Source of the DNA: Yersinia rochesterensis
GTDB lineage: Bacteria; Pseudomonadota; Gammaproteobacteria; Enterobacterales; Enterobacteriaceae
DNA length: 64,000 bases
Assembly: GCF_003600645.1 (NCBI RefSeq)
Contig: NZ_CP032482.1
Coordinates: 1,178,001 to 1,242,000, forward strand
Direction of reading: 5' to 3'
Shown: piece by piece, positions 39,457 through 50,098 of the stretch
Position numbering within the stretch: position 1 is the stretch's first letter
Layout of the letters: the number at the start of each line of letters is the position of its first letter
Program-made: the position numbers and the translations under genes
The notes under the pieces: model-generated
The model's input: only the letters and a program-made list of their open reading frames with translations
Database searches by the model: none
Told to the model about the DNA's origin: nothing

Positions 39457-41019
39457 TCATGCTTTGGGCGCTTCAGAATCGGCTTCTTCCGAGGGTTCTT
39501 CTTCAATGAAAAGCTTCCAGCCCACCACGTCATCCCAATAAGCCTGCTCACGTTCAAAATCTAGTTGTACCAGGTTATTTTGTGCCAGATAACCTGCAGG
39601 GAAACGCAATGTCCAGTGGCTGTCATCAGTTATCAGCCGCAGAGTTTCCGGGGTGGTGGTCGATTGACGCTGATTATTCAATAAAGTGCTTAACCGTAAT
39701 AATTGAATTAGCGGCAAATAATATTTTTTCTTGAATAAATTCAAGCGCGGCAACTCATCAAGCTTAATCCCTTTTCGATGCATACGCACCAAAGTTGCCA
39801 ATAGCAATTGCTGCTCCTGATTGAAGCCCGGCAAGTTGGTATTTTGCAAGATATAGGCAGAATGGCGATGCATCCCGCTGTGATTAATACTCAGCCCGAC
39901 CTCATGTAGCATTGCCGCCCACTTTAGCAATGCTTCAAGTTGCGGTTGTACCAGCTTGGTGTTTTGCGCCAACCATTGGGTATAAAGCTGCTCAGTGGTT
40001 TCCAGCACCCGGCGCGCTTGTTCCCGGTCAATATTATAGTGTTCTGCTAAACTTTTAGCCGTGCGCTGACGGATATCTTGATGGCGGAAGCGGCCTTCCA
40101 TCTCATACAGCACGCCTTCACGCAGCGCACCGTCGGATAAACGTAACTCTTTGACTGCCAATGCATCAAACACACCACACAAAATAGCTAAACCGGGCAC
40201 AAATACCGACTGGCGATCTTCCGATAACCCCGGCAGGCTCAATGCTGAGAAGTGTTTGTATTGCAGCACTTGCTCAACCAGCATTTCGAGGCGCTCTGGG
40301 GTGATCAAACCGTCTTTCTCGCCCATTTCCACCAAGACTTCATAAGTGGCTTTTATGGTGCCGGATGCTCCCAGAGCATATTGCCAACCTTGAATTCGGT
40401 ATTGCCAGGCGAGGTTTTCCAACTTTTGCGCGGCAGCCAGACGGGCACGTTTGAAGTTAGTCTTACTGATTTCGCCGTGTGGGAAAAACTGTTGAGCAAA
40501 ACTGACACACCCCATACGGCGGCTTTCTACCAGCAGAGGTTCGAAATCTTCGCCAATAACCAACTCGGTTGAACCACCACCGATATCAATCACCAGTTTG
40601 CGGCCTTTTTCCGGCTGAGTATGTTCGACTCCCATGAAAATCAGACGCGCTTCTTCCTGACCCGAAATGATTTCGATCGGATAAGGAATAACCTCGGCGG
40701 CGCGTTTGAGGAAAGTCTCTGCATTCGCGGCTTGTCGCAGTGAATGCGTACCCACGATACAGACGTTGTCTGGCGAGAAACCTTGCAAACGTTCTGCAAA
40801 CAGGGCCAGACAAGCCAGACCCCGTTCAATAGCTTCTTCGCTGAGCATATTATTGCTATCCAGACCATCAGCCAGATGCACGCGCTGCTTTAGGCGGCCT
40901 AAAACCTGCAATGCGCCGTTAACGACACGGGCAATAACCATATGAAAACTGTTAGAACCCAGATCGATAGCCGCAATTTCTTGCGGTTTTATGGTAGTTG
41001 AATTATTGGTTAGCGGCAT
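39457..41019 (-). CDS. ppx: Exopolyphosphatase
   Basis: Ppx removes terminal phosphates from polyphosphate and also hydrolyses pppGpp. Its 520 residues have the actin-like phosphate motifs [19 protein letters not shown] (residues 13-31) and [20 protein letters not shown]. An HD-like C-terminal domain ([20 protein letters not shown]) follows, and the tail is acidic. The gene starts 4 bp after ppk, so ppk-ppx is an operon as in E. coli. Confidence 0.96.
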   Translation of the reverse strand: MPLTNNSTTIKPQEIAAIDLGSNSFHMVIARVVNGALQVLGRLKQRVHLADGLDSNNMLSEEAIERGLACLALFAERLQGFSPDNVCIVGTHSLRQAANAETFLKRAAEVIPYPIEIISGQEEARLIFMGVEHTQPEKGRKLVIDIGGGSTELVIGEDFEPLLVESRRMGCVSFAQQFFPHGEISKTNFKRARLAAAQKLENLAWQYRIQGWQYALGASGTIKATYEVLVEMGEKDGLITPERLEMLVEQVLQYKHFSALSLPGLSEDRQSVFVPGLAILCGVFDALAVKELRLSDGALREGVLYEMEGRFRHQDIRQRTAKSLAEHYNIDREQARRVLETTEQLYTQWLAQNTKLVQPQLEALLKWAAMLHEVGLSINHSGMHRHSAYILQNTNLPGFNQEQQLLLATLVRMHRKGIKLDELPRLNLFKKKYYLPLIQLLRLSTLLNNQRQSTTTPETLRLITDDSHWTLRFPAGYLAQNNLVQLDFEREQAYWDDVVGWKLFIEEEPSEEADSEAPKA

Positions 41020-41023
41020 AGTT

Positions 41024-43093
41024 TTAGCTCGATACGTCTGGTTGTTCCAGCGCTTTTAAATAATCATAGATGGCAATCTGTGCACGTACTTTGCGCCTAT
41101 TTCCACGCGGTACATAACGATTACTCAGTTCTTTATCAATATAACGGGCTTTTACCGTGTCGTTGAATAACAGCTCTAAAATATCCAGCACCCGCTGTTT
41201 TAACCTCGGGTCCAGTAATGAAACTGCGACTTCAATACGATAATCAATGTTACGGGTCATCCAGTCAGCGGAAGAGAGATAGACCAGTTTGTCGCCTTTA
41301 TTCTCAAAAACGTACACTCGGTCATGCTCTAAGAAGCGGTCAACAATACTGGTGACTTGAATATTATCGCTGATCCCCGGCATATTTGGGATTAAAGAAC
41401 ACATCCCACGTATTAATAAGCGGATCTTCACCCCCGCACTGGAGGCGCTATATAACCTATCTACCAAGCCTTTATCCACTAAATTATTTATCTTCAGGGT
41501 GATACCGGCGCTTTCGCCCGCCTGAGCATTAATAATTTCCTGGTCGATCAGTTGATACAGCATCAAGCGCGAGTTCTGTGGTGACACCATCAAATTATCG
41601 AATTTGACCGGGCGGTAAGGATTTTCAATAAAGTTAAATACCCGCCGCACTTCATTGGTAATCCGTGCATCGGCCGTCAGCAAGGAATAATCAGTATAAA
41701 TTCGAGCTGTTTTCTCATTAAAGTTGCCGGTACCAATATGGGCATAACGCACGATTTCCTCGCCTTCAAGACGGGAGATTAGGAATAACTTGGCATGAAT
41801 TTTTAGTCCCGGTGCGGAGAAAATAACGTGTACACCGGCGGCCGTTAAGCTTTTGGCCCAGTGAATATTGGCTTCTTCATCGAAACGCGCTTGTAATTCC
41901 ACCACCACCGTCACTTTCTTGCCATTATGGGCCGCATGGATCATCGACTCAATAATGCGCGAATCTTTCGCGACGCGATAAATATTGATTTTAATGGCTA
42001 AAACGCTGGGGTCGAATGATGCCTGACGCAGCAATTCCAATACATGTTCGAAAGTATGATAAGGGTAATACAGCAGCACATCTTGTTCGCGAATAGCATC
42101 AAAACCATTGCGGAATTTATCAAACCAAATATGGCGCAGGCGCGGTAAGGGTTTATTCACCAGATTGCTTTTGCCCACATTCGGGAAGCTGATAAAGTCT
42201 TTGAAATTATGATAACGGCCACCGGCAATAACCGAGTCATCATTAGAAATACCCAGCTTATTGCGCAGTAATTCCACCATTTCATCCGGCATATCGCGTT
42301 GATAAACAAAGCGTACTGGCTCAGCCGTTAGGCGCTGTTTTAAGCTTGATGACATCAATTCCAACAAACTGGATTCCATTTCAGTGACCAAATCATATTC
42401 TGCATCGCGGGTCATTTTCATGGAATAGGCATTCAGTGCGTCGTAATCAAAGAAGCCTTTAAAAATCTCATCGAGACAATACCTAAGAATATTATCAAGC
42501 AATATCATTGGTTTGCGACGGCGTGGGGCTTCTGGTGGTAAGTTAACGAAGCGCGGCACTTTATCTGAGGGAATTTCTAACAGGGCATAAGCAATATCCT
42601 GACCGCGAATGATTTCTACCGCCAGATAGGTGTAATCGTCTTTTAAAAATTGCACCAGATTGGTGTCGTGGTTAATCAGAATCGGCGTGATGTGTTGGCG
42701 CAAATGCTGTTTAAAATATTGCTTTAACCAGACTTGCTGGTTTTCGGAAATTTGCCGCTCATTAATCAGGAAGATTTGATTACGTGCCATTTCCAGCAAG
42801 AGATCATTATAAAGCCCGTCAAATTCTTGATCCGCTTTCACTACTTTGCTTTGGATTTTTTTAAGCAAATGGCGGGAAGTCACGGCAGAGCCTTGCTCCT
42901 CGCTAATCAGAATGCGCCGCTTCAGATCGGCGAAACGGACTTTATAAAATTCATCGAGATTGTTGGAGTAAATGCCAAGAAAACGCATCCGCTCGATAAG
43001 TGGATTGCTCTTATCCGCCGCTTCCTGCAATACCCGCTCATTAAAAGATAACCAACTGAGTTCTTTTTCGGTGTAGAGCTTTTCCTGACCCAT
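41024..43093 (-). CDS. ppk: Polyphosphate kinase
   Basis: Ppk1 reversibly makes inorganic polyphosphate from ATP at the inner membrane. The start ATG 43093 ([20 protein letters not shown]) has GGAG 6 bases upstream and gives 689 residues; the frame extends upstream over the promoter but without support. The four-domain plan is visible: the N domain above, a head domain, and C1/C2 domains with the autophosphorylated His in [10 protein letters not shown] and the active-site region [20 protein letters not shown]. It is divergent from the pst-like operon. Confidence 0.96.
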   Translation of the reverse strand: MGQEKLYTEKELSWLSFNERVLQEAADKSNPLIERMRFLGIYSNNLDEFYKVRFADLKRRILISEEQGSAVTSRHLLKKIQSKVVKADQEFDGLYNDLLLEMARNQIFLINERQISENQQVWLKQYFKQHLRQHITPILINHDTNLVQFLKDDYTYLAVEIIRGQDIAYALLEIPSDKVPRFVNLPPEAPRRRKPMILLDNILRYCLDEIFKGFFDYDALNAYSMKMTRDAEYDLVTEMESSLLELMSSSLKQRLTAEPVRFVYQRDMPDEMVELLRNKLGISNDDSVIAGGRYHNFKDFISFPNVGKSNLVNKPLPRLRHIWFDKFRNGFDAIREQDVLLYYPYHTFEHVLELLRQASFDPSVLAIKINIYRVAKDSRIIESMIHAAHNGKKVTVVVELQARFDEEANIHWAKSLTAAGVHVIFSAPGLKIHAKLFLISRLEGEEIVRYAHIGTGNFNEKTARIYTDYSLLTADARITNEVRRVFNFIENPYRPVKFDNLMVSPQNSRLMLYQLIDQEIINAQAGESAGITLKINNLVDKGLVDRLYSASSAGVKIRLLIRGMCSLIPNMPGISDNIQVTSIVDRFLEHDRVYVFENKGDKLVYLSSADWMTRNIDYRIEVAVSLLDPRLKQRVLDILELLFNDTVKARYIDKELSNRYVPRGNRRKVRAQIAIYDYLKALEQPDVSS

Positions 43094-43211
43094 TGCAACT
43101 CCAGTAAGATTATTGTGGGAGTATCTAGTGTCCTTAATCATTATTGCGAAAGTTTGACAAGAAAGTCCAACAGATATCATTAGTTAACTTTGTTCGTTAA
43201 TAACGCCAACA

Positions 43212-43240
43212 TAGTCATGCAAACGCCACAAAACTGACAT
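43212..43240. promoter_or_regulatory. Candidate PHO boxes between ppk and the pst-like operon
   Basis: TAGTCATGCAA-ACGCCACAAAA-CTGACAT (43212-43240) can be read as three 7-bp PhoB-type half-sites at 11-bp spacing with A-rich 4-bp gaps. The match to CTGTCAT is imperfect. The position between two phosphate-related operons favours PhoB control, but the call is tentative. Confidence 0.4.
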
Positions 43241-43321
43241 AAGATGCACGGTCATCCGGCGCTATATCTATTAAAGATGGGCGCTTGGATTGACAAAATA
43301 GACGAAAAACACTGAAAGGGC

Positions 43322-45541
43322 ATGGGGCAACAGCAGATTATGCAGCAAGCGGGCGTGGTAACAACATCAGGGAGAGATAAGCGCCGGGCTGTCATTGAAC
43401 GTCTGGTGCGGATGTTAGTGACGGGCAGTGGCCTGTTGGTTTTGCTGACATTAATGCTGATTTTTGTTTATTTATTGTACGCCGCGTTACCTCTGTTTAA
43501 GCCAGCTTCAATCAATTTAGATAATCAGTTTGCTGTGGTTCGCACAGCACCCACTCTTGCTCTGGGGGTAGATGCCCAAGGGAAGGTTGGGTATCGCATT
43601 GATGATAAAGGAAAAGGCTATTTCATCCGGCTAAATCCGCAGGGGGAATCTCCCGCCGGGAGCCTTATCAGTGAGCAACAGTTATCACCGCCGCCGGTGT
43701 CAATCAGTCGCGCTGTGGGTGGGCAACCTTTGTATGGCATTGGTCTGAGTAATGGCCGTTTTATGCTACTGCAACCCGATTTTTCAGCAACACCACCCCG
43801 TTGGCAATTCCCTCTGGGTGAACAGCCGCGTTTTCTGGATTTGAAAGGCCAAAATCTGCGGCATTTGGTGTTGGCTGAACCGCAACCTCAGCACTTTTCT
43901 CTGGCCGCCACCACGGATGATGGCCGTTTAATGGCTGGCATATTTACAGCTCAAGGGCAGCAACTCACTGAGCTGACGGATGTGACCAAGGCCATTGACC
44001 AGCTATTATTGACGCCCGACGGGCGTTTGCTCTATCTGCTATCCGGCCATCAGCTATATATTTATCAATTTGGCACTGAGCTTACCTTGCGTGAAATTGT
44101 CCCTTTGTTAGCGGATAAATCGGCGGATGATAAACACCCACCGCAAGGGCCATTGATACTTTCTCTACTGGCAGGGGGGAAGTCACTGCTGGTTCAAGCG
44201 CCGGACGGTGTTGTTACGCAGTGGTTTGATGTGCCCAAAGCGCCGAACAATCAATATCATTTGACCCGGATTCGCAGCTTTACTCCCGCAAGTAAGGGCT
44301 TACTGACGACTGAAAATGCGCGGCGGGTATTTGCTTCATTATCGCCACAAGGTGAGTTATCGCTCTTTTCCAGCATCCAGTCTGCACCGCTATTACAACA
44401 TAAACTGGCTGCGGGTATTACCCATGCCGCGTTCTCCCCCTGGGGCGATAGTCTGCTGGTAGAGAATGCCGCCGGTTGGTCTACCTATCAATTAGACAAT
44501 CGCTATCCTGATATCAATTGGCGTAGCCTATGGCAGCGGGTGTGGTATGAAAATTATCCCGAACCGGCTTATGTCTGGCAGTCAAGTTCGGCACAAGAGA
44601 ACTATCAAGCCAAATTCAGTCTGATACCCATCATCTTCGGCACATTAAAAGCGGCGGGTTATGCCATGTTATTCGCCGTACCCTTGGCATTGGCCGGTGC
44701 TATTTATACTGCTTATTTTATGTCGGCGGGCTTACGGCGAATTGTTAAACCGACAATTGAGATGATGGGGGCATTCCCGACGGTGGTTATCGGTTTGATT
44801 GCCGGTATTTGGCTGGCACCGGTCATTGAGCATTATTTGACCGGCATCTTGTTGTTGCCGCCATTGCTGGCCCTGACAATTTTATTGTGTGGCTGGGGGA
44901 GCGCGCGATTGTCGGCAAAAACGCAACGCCAATTGCCCGCGGGCTGGGATATCATTATTTTGCTGCCGGTTATTCTGTTGACTGGCTGGCTGGCACTCTG
45001 GCTAGGGCCGAAACTGGCGATAGGGGTGCTGGGGGGGCCGTTACATGAATGGTTGGGCGATAATTATTCTCAGCGCAATGCTTTAGTGGTTGGGGTTGCC
45101 ATGGGGTTCGCCCTGATTCCGGTTATTTTCTCACTGGCTGAAGATGCGCTATTTAGTGTTCCGCCATCACTGAGCCAAGGCTCACTGGCATTGGGGGCGA
45201 CACCTTGGCAGACATTAATTCGTGTTATTTTACCATCGGCTTATGCGGGTATTTTCTCGGCGTTAATGATTGGTTTTGGCCGCGCGGTGGGGGAAACCAT
45301 GATTGTGCTGATGGCGACCGGGAATTCGCCAATTATCGATGGCAGCATTTTCCAAGGGCTACGGGCAATGGCCGCCAATATTGCCATTGAAATGACGGAG
45401 GCCGTAATAGGAAGTGGCCATTATCGGGTACTATTCTTGACGGCGTTAGTGCTGTTTTGTTTCACATTTTTAGTTAATACACTCGCCGAATCCATTCGCC
45501 TGCGGTTACGTGAACGCTATCAAATGGAGCCAACTGCGTGA
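43322..45541 (+). CDS. PstC-like phosphate ABC transporter permease with large extracytoplasmic domain
   Basis: This is one permease of a second phosphate-type ABC importer. The 739-residue protein has TM1 (TGSGLLVLLTLMLIFVYLLY, residues about 35-54). About 380 residues follow that look like a beta-propeller of short repeats (GHQLYIYQFGTEL, LLLTPDGRLLYLLSG), and then the membrane domain from about residue 440. The permease EAA-type loop appears as LSQGSLALGATPWQTLIRVI. E. coli PstC has 319 residues; the longer form is known in Pseudomonas and related bacteria. Its stop overlaps the next start (TGATG). Confidence 0.88.
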   Translation: MGQQQIMQQAGVVTTSGRDKRRAVIERLVRMLVTGSGLLVLLTLMLIFVYLLYAALPLFKPASINLDNQFAVVRTAPTLALGVDAQGKVGYRIDDKGKGYFIRLNPQGESPAGSLISEQQLSPPPVSISRAVGGQPLYGIGLSNGRFMLLQPDFSATPPRWQFPLGEQPRFLDLKGQNLRHLVLAEPQPQHFSLAATTDDGRLMAGIFTAQGQQLTELTDVTKAIDQLLLTPDGRLLYLLSGHQLYIYQFGTELTLREIVPLLADKSADDKHPPQGPLILSLLAGGKSLLVQAPDGVVTQWFDVPKAPNNQYHLTRIRSFTPASKGLLTTENARRVFASLSPQGELSLFSSIQSAPLLQHKLAAGITHAAFSPWGDSLLVENAAGWSTYQLDNRYPDINWRSLWQRVWYENYPEPAYVWQSSSAQENYQAKFSLIPIIFGTLKAAGYAMLFAVPLALAGAIYTAYFMSAGLRRIVKPTIEMMGAFPTVVIGLIAGIWLAPVIEHYLTGILLLPPLLALTILLCGWGSARLSAKTQRQLPAGWDIIILLPVILLTGWLALWLGPKLAIGVLGGPLHEWLGDNYSQRNALVVGVAMGFALIPVIFSLAEDALFSVPPSLSQGSLALGATPWQTLIRVILPSAYAGIFSALMIGFGRAVGETMIVLMATGNSPIIDGSIFQGLRAMAANIAIEMTEAVIGSGHYRVLFLTALVLFCFTFLVNTLAESIRLRLRERYQMEPTA

Positions 45542-47205
45542 TGACCCGATCGACTAAAAAGTGGTTTGCATCCGGTTCGCCGTGGATCTGGCTGACTGCC
45601 GGGGCGGTGAGTATCAGCTTGTTGGCCTTACTGGGTGTGGTCTTATTATTGGCGGGGCAGGGGATGCGTTATTTCTGGCCCAGCCCAGTTTACCTGTTTG
45701 AACTCAAGCAAACTGCCGCCGGCCCAGTTAGGGTCATTGGCGAAATTTATCAGCAACAGTCTCTCCCGCGCCAGCAGTTAGAGCAGGCGGGCATTATTTT
45801 ACCGCCAGAGTCGGGCGCGACCCTGACCCGTTATCTGATTAAGACCGGCAACCGCGAGATACAAGGGCAAGATTTTCATCGGCTGCTGGACACGGATATT
45901 CAACAGCGCAGTCAGCCCAAAGATTTGTTGGTATTAGAAAGACAAAACAATGGCACCGCATATGGTTTTCTCGCAGGAATGCGGGATAACGGCCAGCCCG
46001 TCGTGGGGGATAATTTAGCGCTGGATCTGCAAAAGCGCATTCCGGTGATACAAGCGCTGGTTAGGCAGTCCCAGGATATTCAGTTCCGCCAAATGAACAT
46101 GCTGAATCAGCAGTTTGAAGCACTGCGGTTACAGAAAAAACGCCTGCAAATGACGAATGATTTTGACAGCAAATCACAAGACAGAATTGAAGCTGAATGG
46201 GGCGAACTCCAGCGTAGCCATCAGGCGATGATGGAAAAATTGCGCGGCCTGCAAACGGACCAAAACCGCTACACCCTGCTGTTGCGGGATATGAATGGGC
46301 AAGTTCATCCACTGCCGCTGAGCCAAATCGACCGCGCCTGGTACCCTAATGATATGAGCCTCTGGCAGAAACTGCGCCATTTTACGGTGCAAATGAATAA
46401 GTTTCTGACCGATAATCCACGTAATACCAACACTGATGGCGGTGTGTTTCCCGCTATTTTTGGTACCGTGCTGATGGTGATATTAATGTCCATAGTGGTC
46501 ATGCCACTGGGGGTGATTGCGGCGGTTTATTTACACGAATATGCAGGAAAAAATGCGCTGACCCGGATGATTCGTATTTCCGTGGTGAATTTAGCGGGCG
46601 TGCCGTCCATTGTTTATGGAGTATTTGGCCTCGGTTTCTTTGTCTATTTGATTGGCGGTTCACTGGATAAACTATTTTATCCCGAAGCTCTGCCCAGCCC
46701 GACATTCGGTACGCCGGGTGTGCTATGGGCGGCATTAACACTGGCTTTATTGACATTGCCGGTGGTGATTGTGGCGACCGAGGAGGGGTTATCTCGCATC
46801 CCGGCCAACTTGCGGCATGGCTCCTTGGCGTTGGGGGCGAGCAAAGCCGAGACATTGTGGCATATTGTGTTGCCAATGGCCGCTCCCGCCATGATTACCG
46901 GGCTGATTTTAGCGGTTGCGCGAGCCGCAGGGGAAACGGCCCCATTGATGCTGGTGGGGGTGGTGAAATCAGCACCGCTCTTGCCAGTGGATGGTGTTTT
47001 CCCTTTCCTGCATTTAGAACGTAAATTTATGCATTTAAGCTTCCAAATATACGATATGGCATTCCAAAGTCCCAATGTAGAAGCTGCCCGGCCATTAGTG
47101 TTTGCCACCGCGTTATTACTGGTGATTATTGTGGTTGGTCTTAATTTAGCGGCGATAGGTATTCGCCATCATTTACGCGAAAAATATCGTGGTTTAATGC
47201 TATGA
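45541..47205 (+). CDS. PstA-like phosphate ABC transporter permease with coiled-coil insertion
   Basis: This is the second permease. ATG 45541 overlaps the previous stop by one base; a GTG at 45538 is an alternative. Of 554 residues, the part after TM1 (AVSISLLALLGVVLLLAGQG) is a roughly 260-residue extracytoplasmic region. It includes a predicted coiled coil (MNMLNQQFEALRLQKKRLQM, then EAEWGELQRSHQAMMEKLRG). The C-terminal permease domain carries the EAA-type loop LRHGSLALGASKAETLWHIV. E. coli PstA has 296 residues. The function is inferred from family and from the adjoining PstB. Confidence 0.88.
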   Translation: MTRSTKKWFASGSPWIWLTAGAVSISLLALLGVVLLLAGQGMRYFWPSPVYLFELKQTAAGPVRVIGEIYQQQSLPRQQLEQAGIILPPESGATLTRYLIKTGNREIQGQDFHRLLDTDIQQRSQPKDLLVLERQNNGTAYGFLAGMRDNGQPVVGDNLALDLQKRIPVIQALVRQSQDIQFRQMNMLNQQFEALRLQKKRLQMTNDFDSKSQDRIEAEWGELQRSHQAMMEKLRGLQTDQNRYTLLLRDMNGQVHPLPLSQIDRAWYPNDMSLWQKLRHFTVQMNKFLTDNPRNTNTDGGVFPAIFGTVLMVILMSIVVMPLGVIAAVYLHEYAGKNALTRMIRISVVNLAGVPSIVYGVFGLGFFVYLIGGSLDKLFYPEALPSPTFGTPGVLWAALTLALLTLPVVIVATEEGLSRIPANLRHGSLALGASKAETLWHIVLPMAAPAMITGLILAVARAAGETAPLMLVGVVKSAPLLPVDGVFPFLHLERKFMHLSFQIYDMAFQSPNVEAARPLVFATALLLVIIVVGLNLAAIGIRHHLREKYRGLML

Positions 47206-47233
47206 CTAAACTTTTTAACCCGCAGGATAATTT

Positions 47234-48046
47234 ATGGGACTTTTGATGCCGGATTCGCTGCCGCTATTAGATGTGCAGCAATTAACTCATGAGCAAACTG
47301 CACTGGCGGTCAAAAAGCTCAATTTATTTTATGGCGACAAACAGGTGCTGCACGATATTTCTTTTAATGTGCCCCGGCACCGTGTTACTGCGCTGATTGG
47401 CCCCTCTGGTTGTGGCAAATCAACTTTGTTGCGCTGCTTTAATCGAATGAATGATTTGCTGGATAACTGCCGCCTCGAAGGTCAAATTTTTCTTGGTAAT
47501 GAAGTGATTACTGAGAAAAACACTGATGTTGCTGCTTTGCGTCGGCGAGTCGGCATGGTCTTCCAGCGGCCTAATCCTTTCCCAAAATCTATTTATGAGA
47601 ATGTGGTCTATGGCCTGCGCTTGCAGGGGATCCGCGACCGGCGGGTGCTTGATGAAGCTGTAGAGCGCTCATTGCGGGCCGCTGCACTGTGGCATGAAGT
47701 TAAAGACCGGTTGCGTGAAAATGCTTTTCGTCTCTCCAGTGGTCAACAGCAGCGCTTAGTGATAGCCAGAGCGATTGCGATTGAGCCGGAGGTACTCTTG
47801 TTGGATGAGCCGACATCGGCATTAGACCCTATTTCGACATTGACTATCGAAGAGCTTATTACTGAATTAAAACAGCAATATAGCGTGGTTTTAGTGACCC
47901 ACAATATGCAACAGGCGGCCAGGGTTTCAGATTATACTGCATTTATCCACCAAGGGTGTTTAGTGGAATATAATGACACTGACGCGCTGTTTACTTCGCC
48001 ACATCAGCGACGTACCGAAGATTATATTACCGGGCGCTACGGCTAA
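47234..48046 (+). CDS. pstB: PstB-like phosphate ABC transporter ATPase
   Basis: This is the ATPase of the phosphate importer. The 270 residues have Walker [21 protein letters not shown] (residues 57-76), the PstB-specific [19 protein letters not shown], signature [17 protein letters not shown], Walker [17 protein letters not shown] and the switch histidine in [14 protein letters not shown]. The signature has LSSGQ where most ABC proteins have LSGGQ. It lies 28 bp after the pstA-like gene. No pstS or phoU follows. Many Yersinia carry this as a second pstB. Confidence 0.93.
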   Translation: MGLLMPDSLPLLDVQQLTHEQTALAVKKLNLFYGDKQVLHDISFNVPRHRVTALIGPSGCGKSTLLRCFNRMNDLLDNCRLEGQIFLGNEVITEKNTDVAALRRRVGMVFQRPNPFPKSIYENVVYGLRLQGIRDRRVLDEAVERSLRAAALWHEVKDRLRENAFRLSSGQQQRLVIARAIAIEPEVLLLDEPTSALDPISTLTIEELITELKQQYSVVLVTHNMQQAARVSDYTAFIHQGCLVEYNDTDALFTSPHQRRTEDYITGRYG

Positions 48047-48178
48047 TCAGTCCGATTATATAATCATAGCAGACCACTCCACCTTTCTAAGGTGTTCTCT
48101 TTATTTATCAATTGCGATTTAAGTTTATACTTTCATGTGCCGCTTGTTATTGAGGTGACTATTGAATGGAAGCATTAA

Positions 48179-49381
48179 GTGAAAGAGCTATTGATAACTC
48201 AGCCTGATTTTATGGAGACATTTAACTGTGTCGGTACAGCTTGTCGTGAACATTGCTGTAAAGGTCAAAATGTGACGCTGGATAGAAATCGTTATCAAAA
48301 ATATATTAAAAGCCCTTACGCAGATATCAAACGTATTGCCATTAGCCATATTTCCGTTACCCAAGACAGCCTTGCCTCTTGGGCCAATATCCACCCCGAC
48401 AGCCAAGGGTGTTGCCCCTTTCTTGATGAACAACAGTTATGTCAAATTCACAAACATGCAGGCGCTAATGCACTGAGTAACTGTTGTGCGACTTATCCCC
48501 GCATCGAGCATATTTATAAAAATCAGAAAATAAAAAGTATGTCACTTTCCTGCCCGGAAGTTACGCGGAAAGTCTTATTTTCTCCGGAAGCATTAACATT
48601 GCGATTTTCGACTATCCATCAATATGATTATTATAAAGCGCCGGATATTATTATTGACCAGCGGCTAGCCAATCGTGCTTGTGTCGCTATTATTGCTGCA
48701 AGTGAAGAGAGTAATGTTATTGAAGAAAGCCTATGGGCAATAAACCTTTTTTTGCAGATGGACCTAATGGGTTCAGATGTGAATAAAAATAAAATGGCCG
48801 AGATTGATAGTTTACGTGCCAAGTTAATATCCGCCGTCGCCTCGGGGAAAGCTGCTGATGCCTTAATGGCTATAGATTATTCTCCCGCAATTCGTTGCGA
48901 GCTATTAGATTACTTTCGTCATTTTATGGCACAAATGCCCGATATCCGTGGCAAAAATGTATTGGCGGCCTATGCAAATACTTTGCAGATAATTCTCAGC
49001 GATAAACTGACGAGTCCGAAGAGTATTGAACAGAAATTAAGTGATGCCTGGCATCAGTATGCATTGCCATTTTTCATGCAGCACAATTCAGTATTGCGTA
49101 ATTATTTTCTTTATCGTATTCATCATGACCAATTAGCCATGGGGGATAAGTCGGCGGTTGCTGTATTTAATCTTCAAGTGATAGATTTCTTCTTTCTGAA
49201 AGCACTCATCTCAGCCCATGTTAGCCATCACGGAGAGATAACCGAAAGTCACGTGATTGATATCATATATTCTTACCATGCGTGTCGTGATTCCACTGAT
49301 AACTCAAGCCAGAAGTTTAAACAAGATGTCATGGATTTAGCGCTAAAAGAGGATTTCCCCTTATTATCGCTGCTGACGTAA
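48179..49381 (+). CDS. fliB: FliB-type flagellin lysine N-methylase
   Basis: FliB methylates surface lysines of flagellin in Salmonella. This 400-residue protein has the family's N-terminal cysteine-rich region: FNCVGTACREHCCKGQNV (residues 15-32), CCPFLDEQQLCQIH and LSNCCATYPR, which probably bind a metal cluster. The start is GTG 48179 with GGAAG 6 bases upstream. The rest is helical with no other motif seen. It is isolated from any flagellar gene cluster in this window. The family assignment is good; activity on flagellin is inferred. Confidence 0.85.
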   Translation: MKELLITQPDFMETFNCVGTACREHCCKGQNVTLDRNRYQKYIKSPYADIKRIAISHISVTQDSLASWANIHPDSQGCCPFLDEQQLCQIHKHAGANALSNCCATYPRIEHIYKNQKIKSMSLSCPEVTRKVLFSPEALTLRFSTIHQYDYYKAPDIIIDQRLANRACVAIIAASEESNVIEESLWAINLFLQMDLMGSDVNKNKMAEIDSLRAKLISAVASGKAADALMAIDYSPAIRCELLDYFRHFMAQMPDIRGKNVLAAYANTLQIILSDKLTSPKSIEQKLSDAWHQYALPFFMQHNSVLRNYFLYRIHHDQLAMGDKSAVAVFNLQVIDFFFLKALISAHVSHHGEITESHVIDIIYSYHACRDSTDNSSQKFKQDVMDLALKEDFPLLSLLT

Positions 49382-49387
49382 ATGGAT

Positions 49388-49416
49388 GTTGGGGCCAACT
49401 GAATTAGCCCCGAAAA
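49388..49416. terminator. Possible hairpin between fliB and speG
   Basis: TTGGGGC (49389-49395) and GCCCCGA (49406-49412) pair with one G-T, and AAAAATT follows. It lies between convergent genes. There is no proper T-run on the plus strand, so the call is weak. Confidence 0.35.
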
Positions 49417-49417
49417 A

Positions 49418-49963
49418 TTAAGCACTCTTTATCGATGGGGTTTTATATTTAGCCAAATATTGCGGCTGGAAAATACACATGCGAATGGCAGTGCGATATT
49501 CACCATTGATAAAGAACTCTTGTTTTAACTCGCCTTCCAATTCAAAGCCCAATTTGCTGTAGATATGAATTGCTTTCTCATTTTCTTTATCCACAATCAA
49601 ATACAGTTTATAGAGGTTCAGTACGGAAAAACCGTATTCCATTGCTAACTTTGCTGCTGAACCGGCATAACCTTTGCCTTGATGGGCTGGGTCGATAATA
49701 ATCTGAAACTCAGCACGGCGATGAATGTGATTAATTTCAACTAACTCAACCAGACCGACTTTTGTCCCCTGGCTTTCAATAATAAAGCGGCGTTCGCTTT
49801 GATCATGAATATGTTTATCATACAGATCAGACAGCTCGACGAAAGCCTCATAAGGCTCTTCAAACCAATAGCGCATAACGCTGGCATTGTTATCTAACTG
49901 ATGTACAAACGGCAGATCATCCCGTTCCAACGGACGTAACCGGACGCTGCTAGTGGTAGACAT
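49418..49963 (-). CDS. speG: Spermidine N1-acetyltransferase
   Basis: SpeG acetylates spermidine and spermine with acetyl-CoA to limit polyamine toxicity. The 181-residue GNAT protein is close to E. coli SpeG throughout: [40 protein letters not shown], the acetyl-CoA loop [20 protein letters not shown] and [20 protein letters not shown]. It is alone on the minus strand between fliB and purN. Confidence 0.95.
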   Translation of the reverse strand: MSTTSSVRLRPLERDDLPFVHQLDNNASVMRYWFEEPYEAFVELSDLYDKHIHDQSERRFIIESQGTKVGLVELVEINHIHRRAEFQIIIDPAHQGKGYAGSAAKLAMEYGFSVLNLYKLYLIVDKENEKAIHIYSKLGFELEGELKQEFFINGEYRTAIRMCIFQPQYLAKYKTPSIKSA

Positions 49964-50041
49964 GCTGATTCCTCATATGACGACAGCGGCTGCTGCCCTA
50001 AAAATTATACTATTAGCACAAGGTATAAGCACAGGGGAATT

Positions 50042-50075
50042 AAAAAAGGCGCTCACCTTAAATGGCTGCGCCTTT
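50042..50075 (-). terminator. Intrinsic terminator of purMN
   Basis: On the minus strand the stem AAAGGCGC/GCGCCTTT (50045-50052 with 50068-50075) runs into TTTTTTA, 24 bp after the purN stop. Confidence 0.8.
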
Positions 50076-50098
50076 AATCAATATCACTTAACCTGTCT

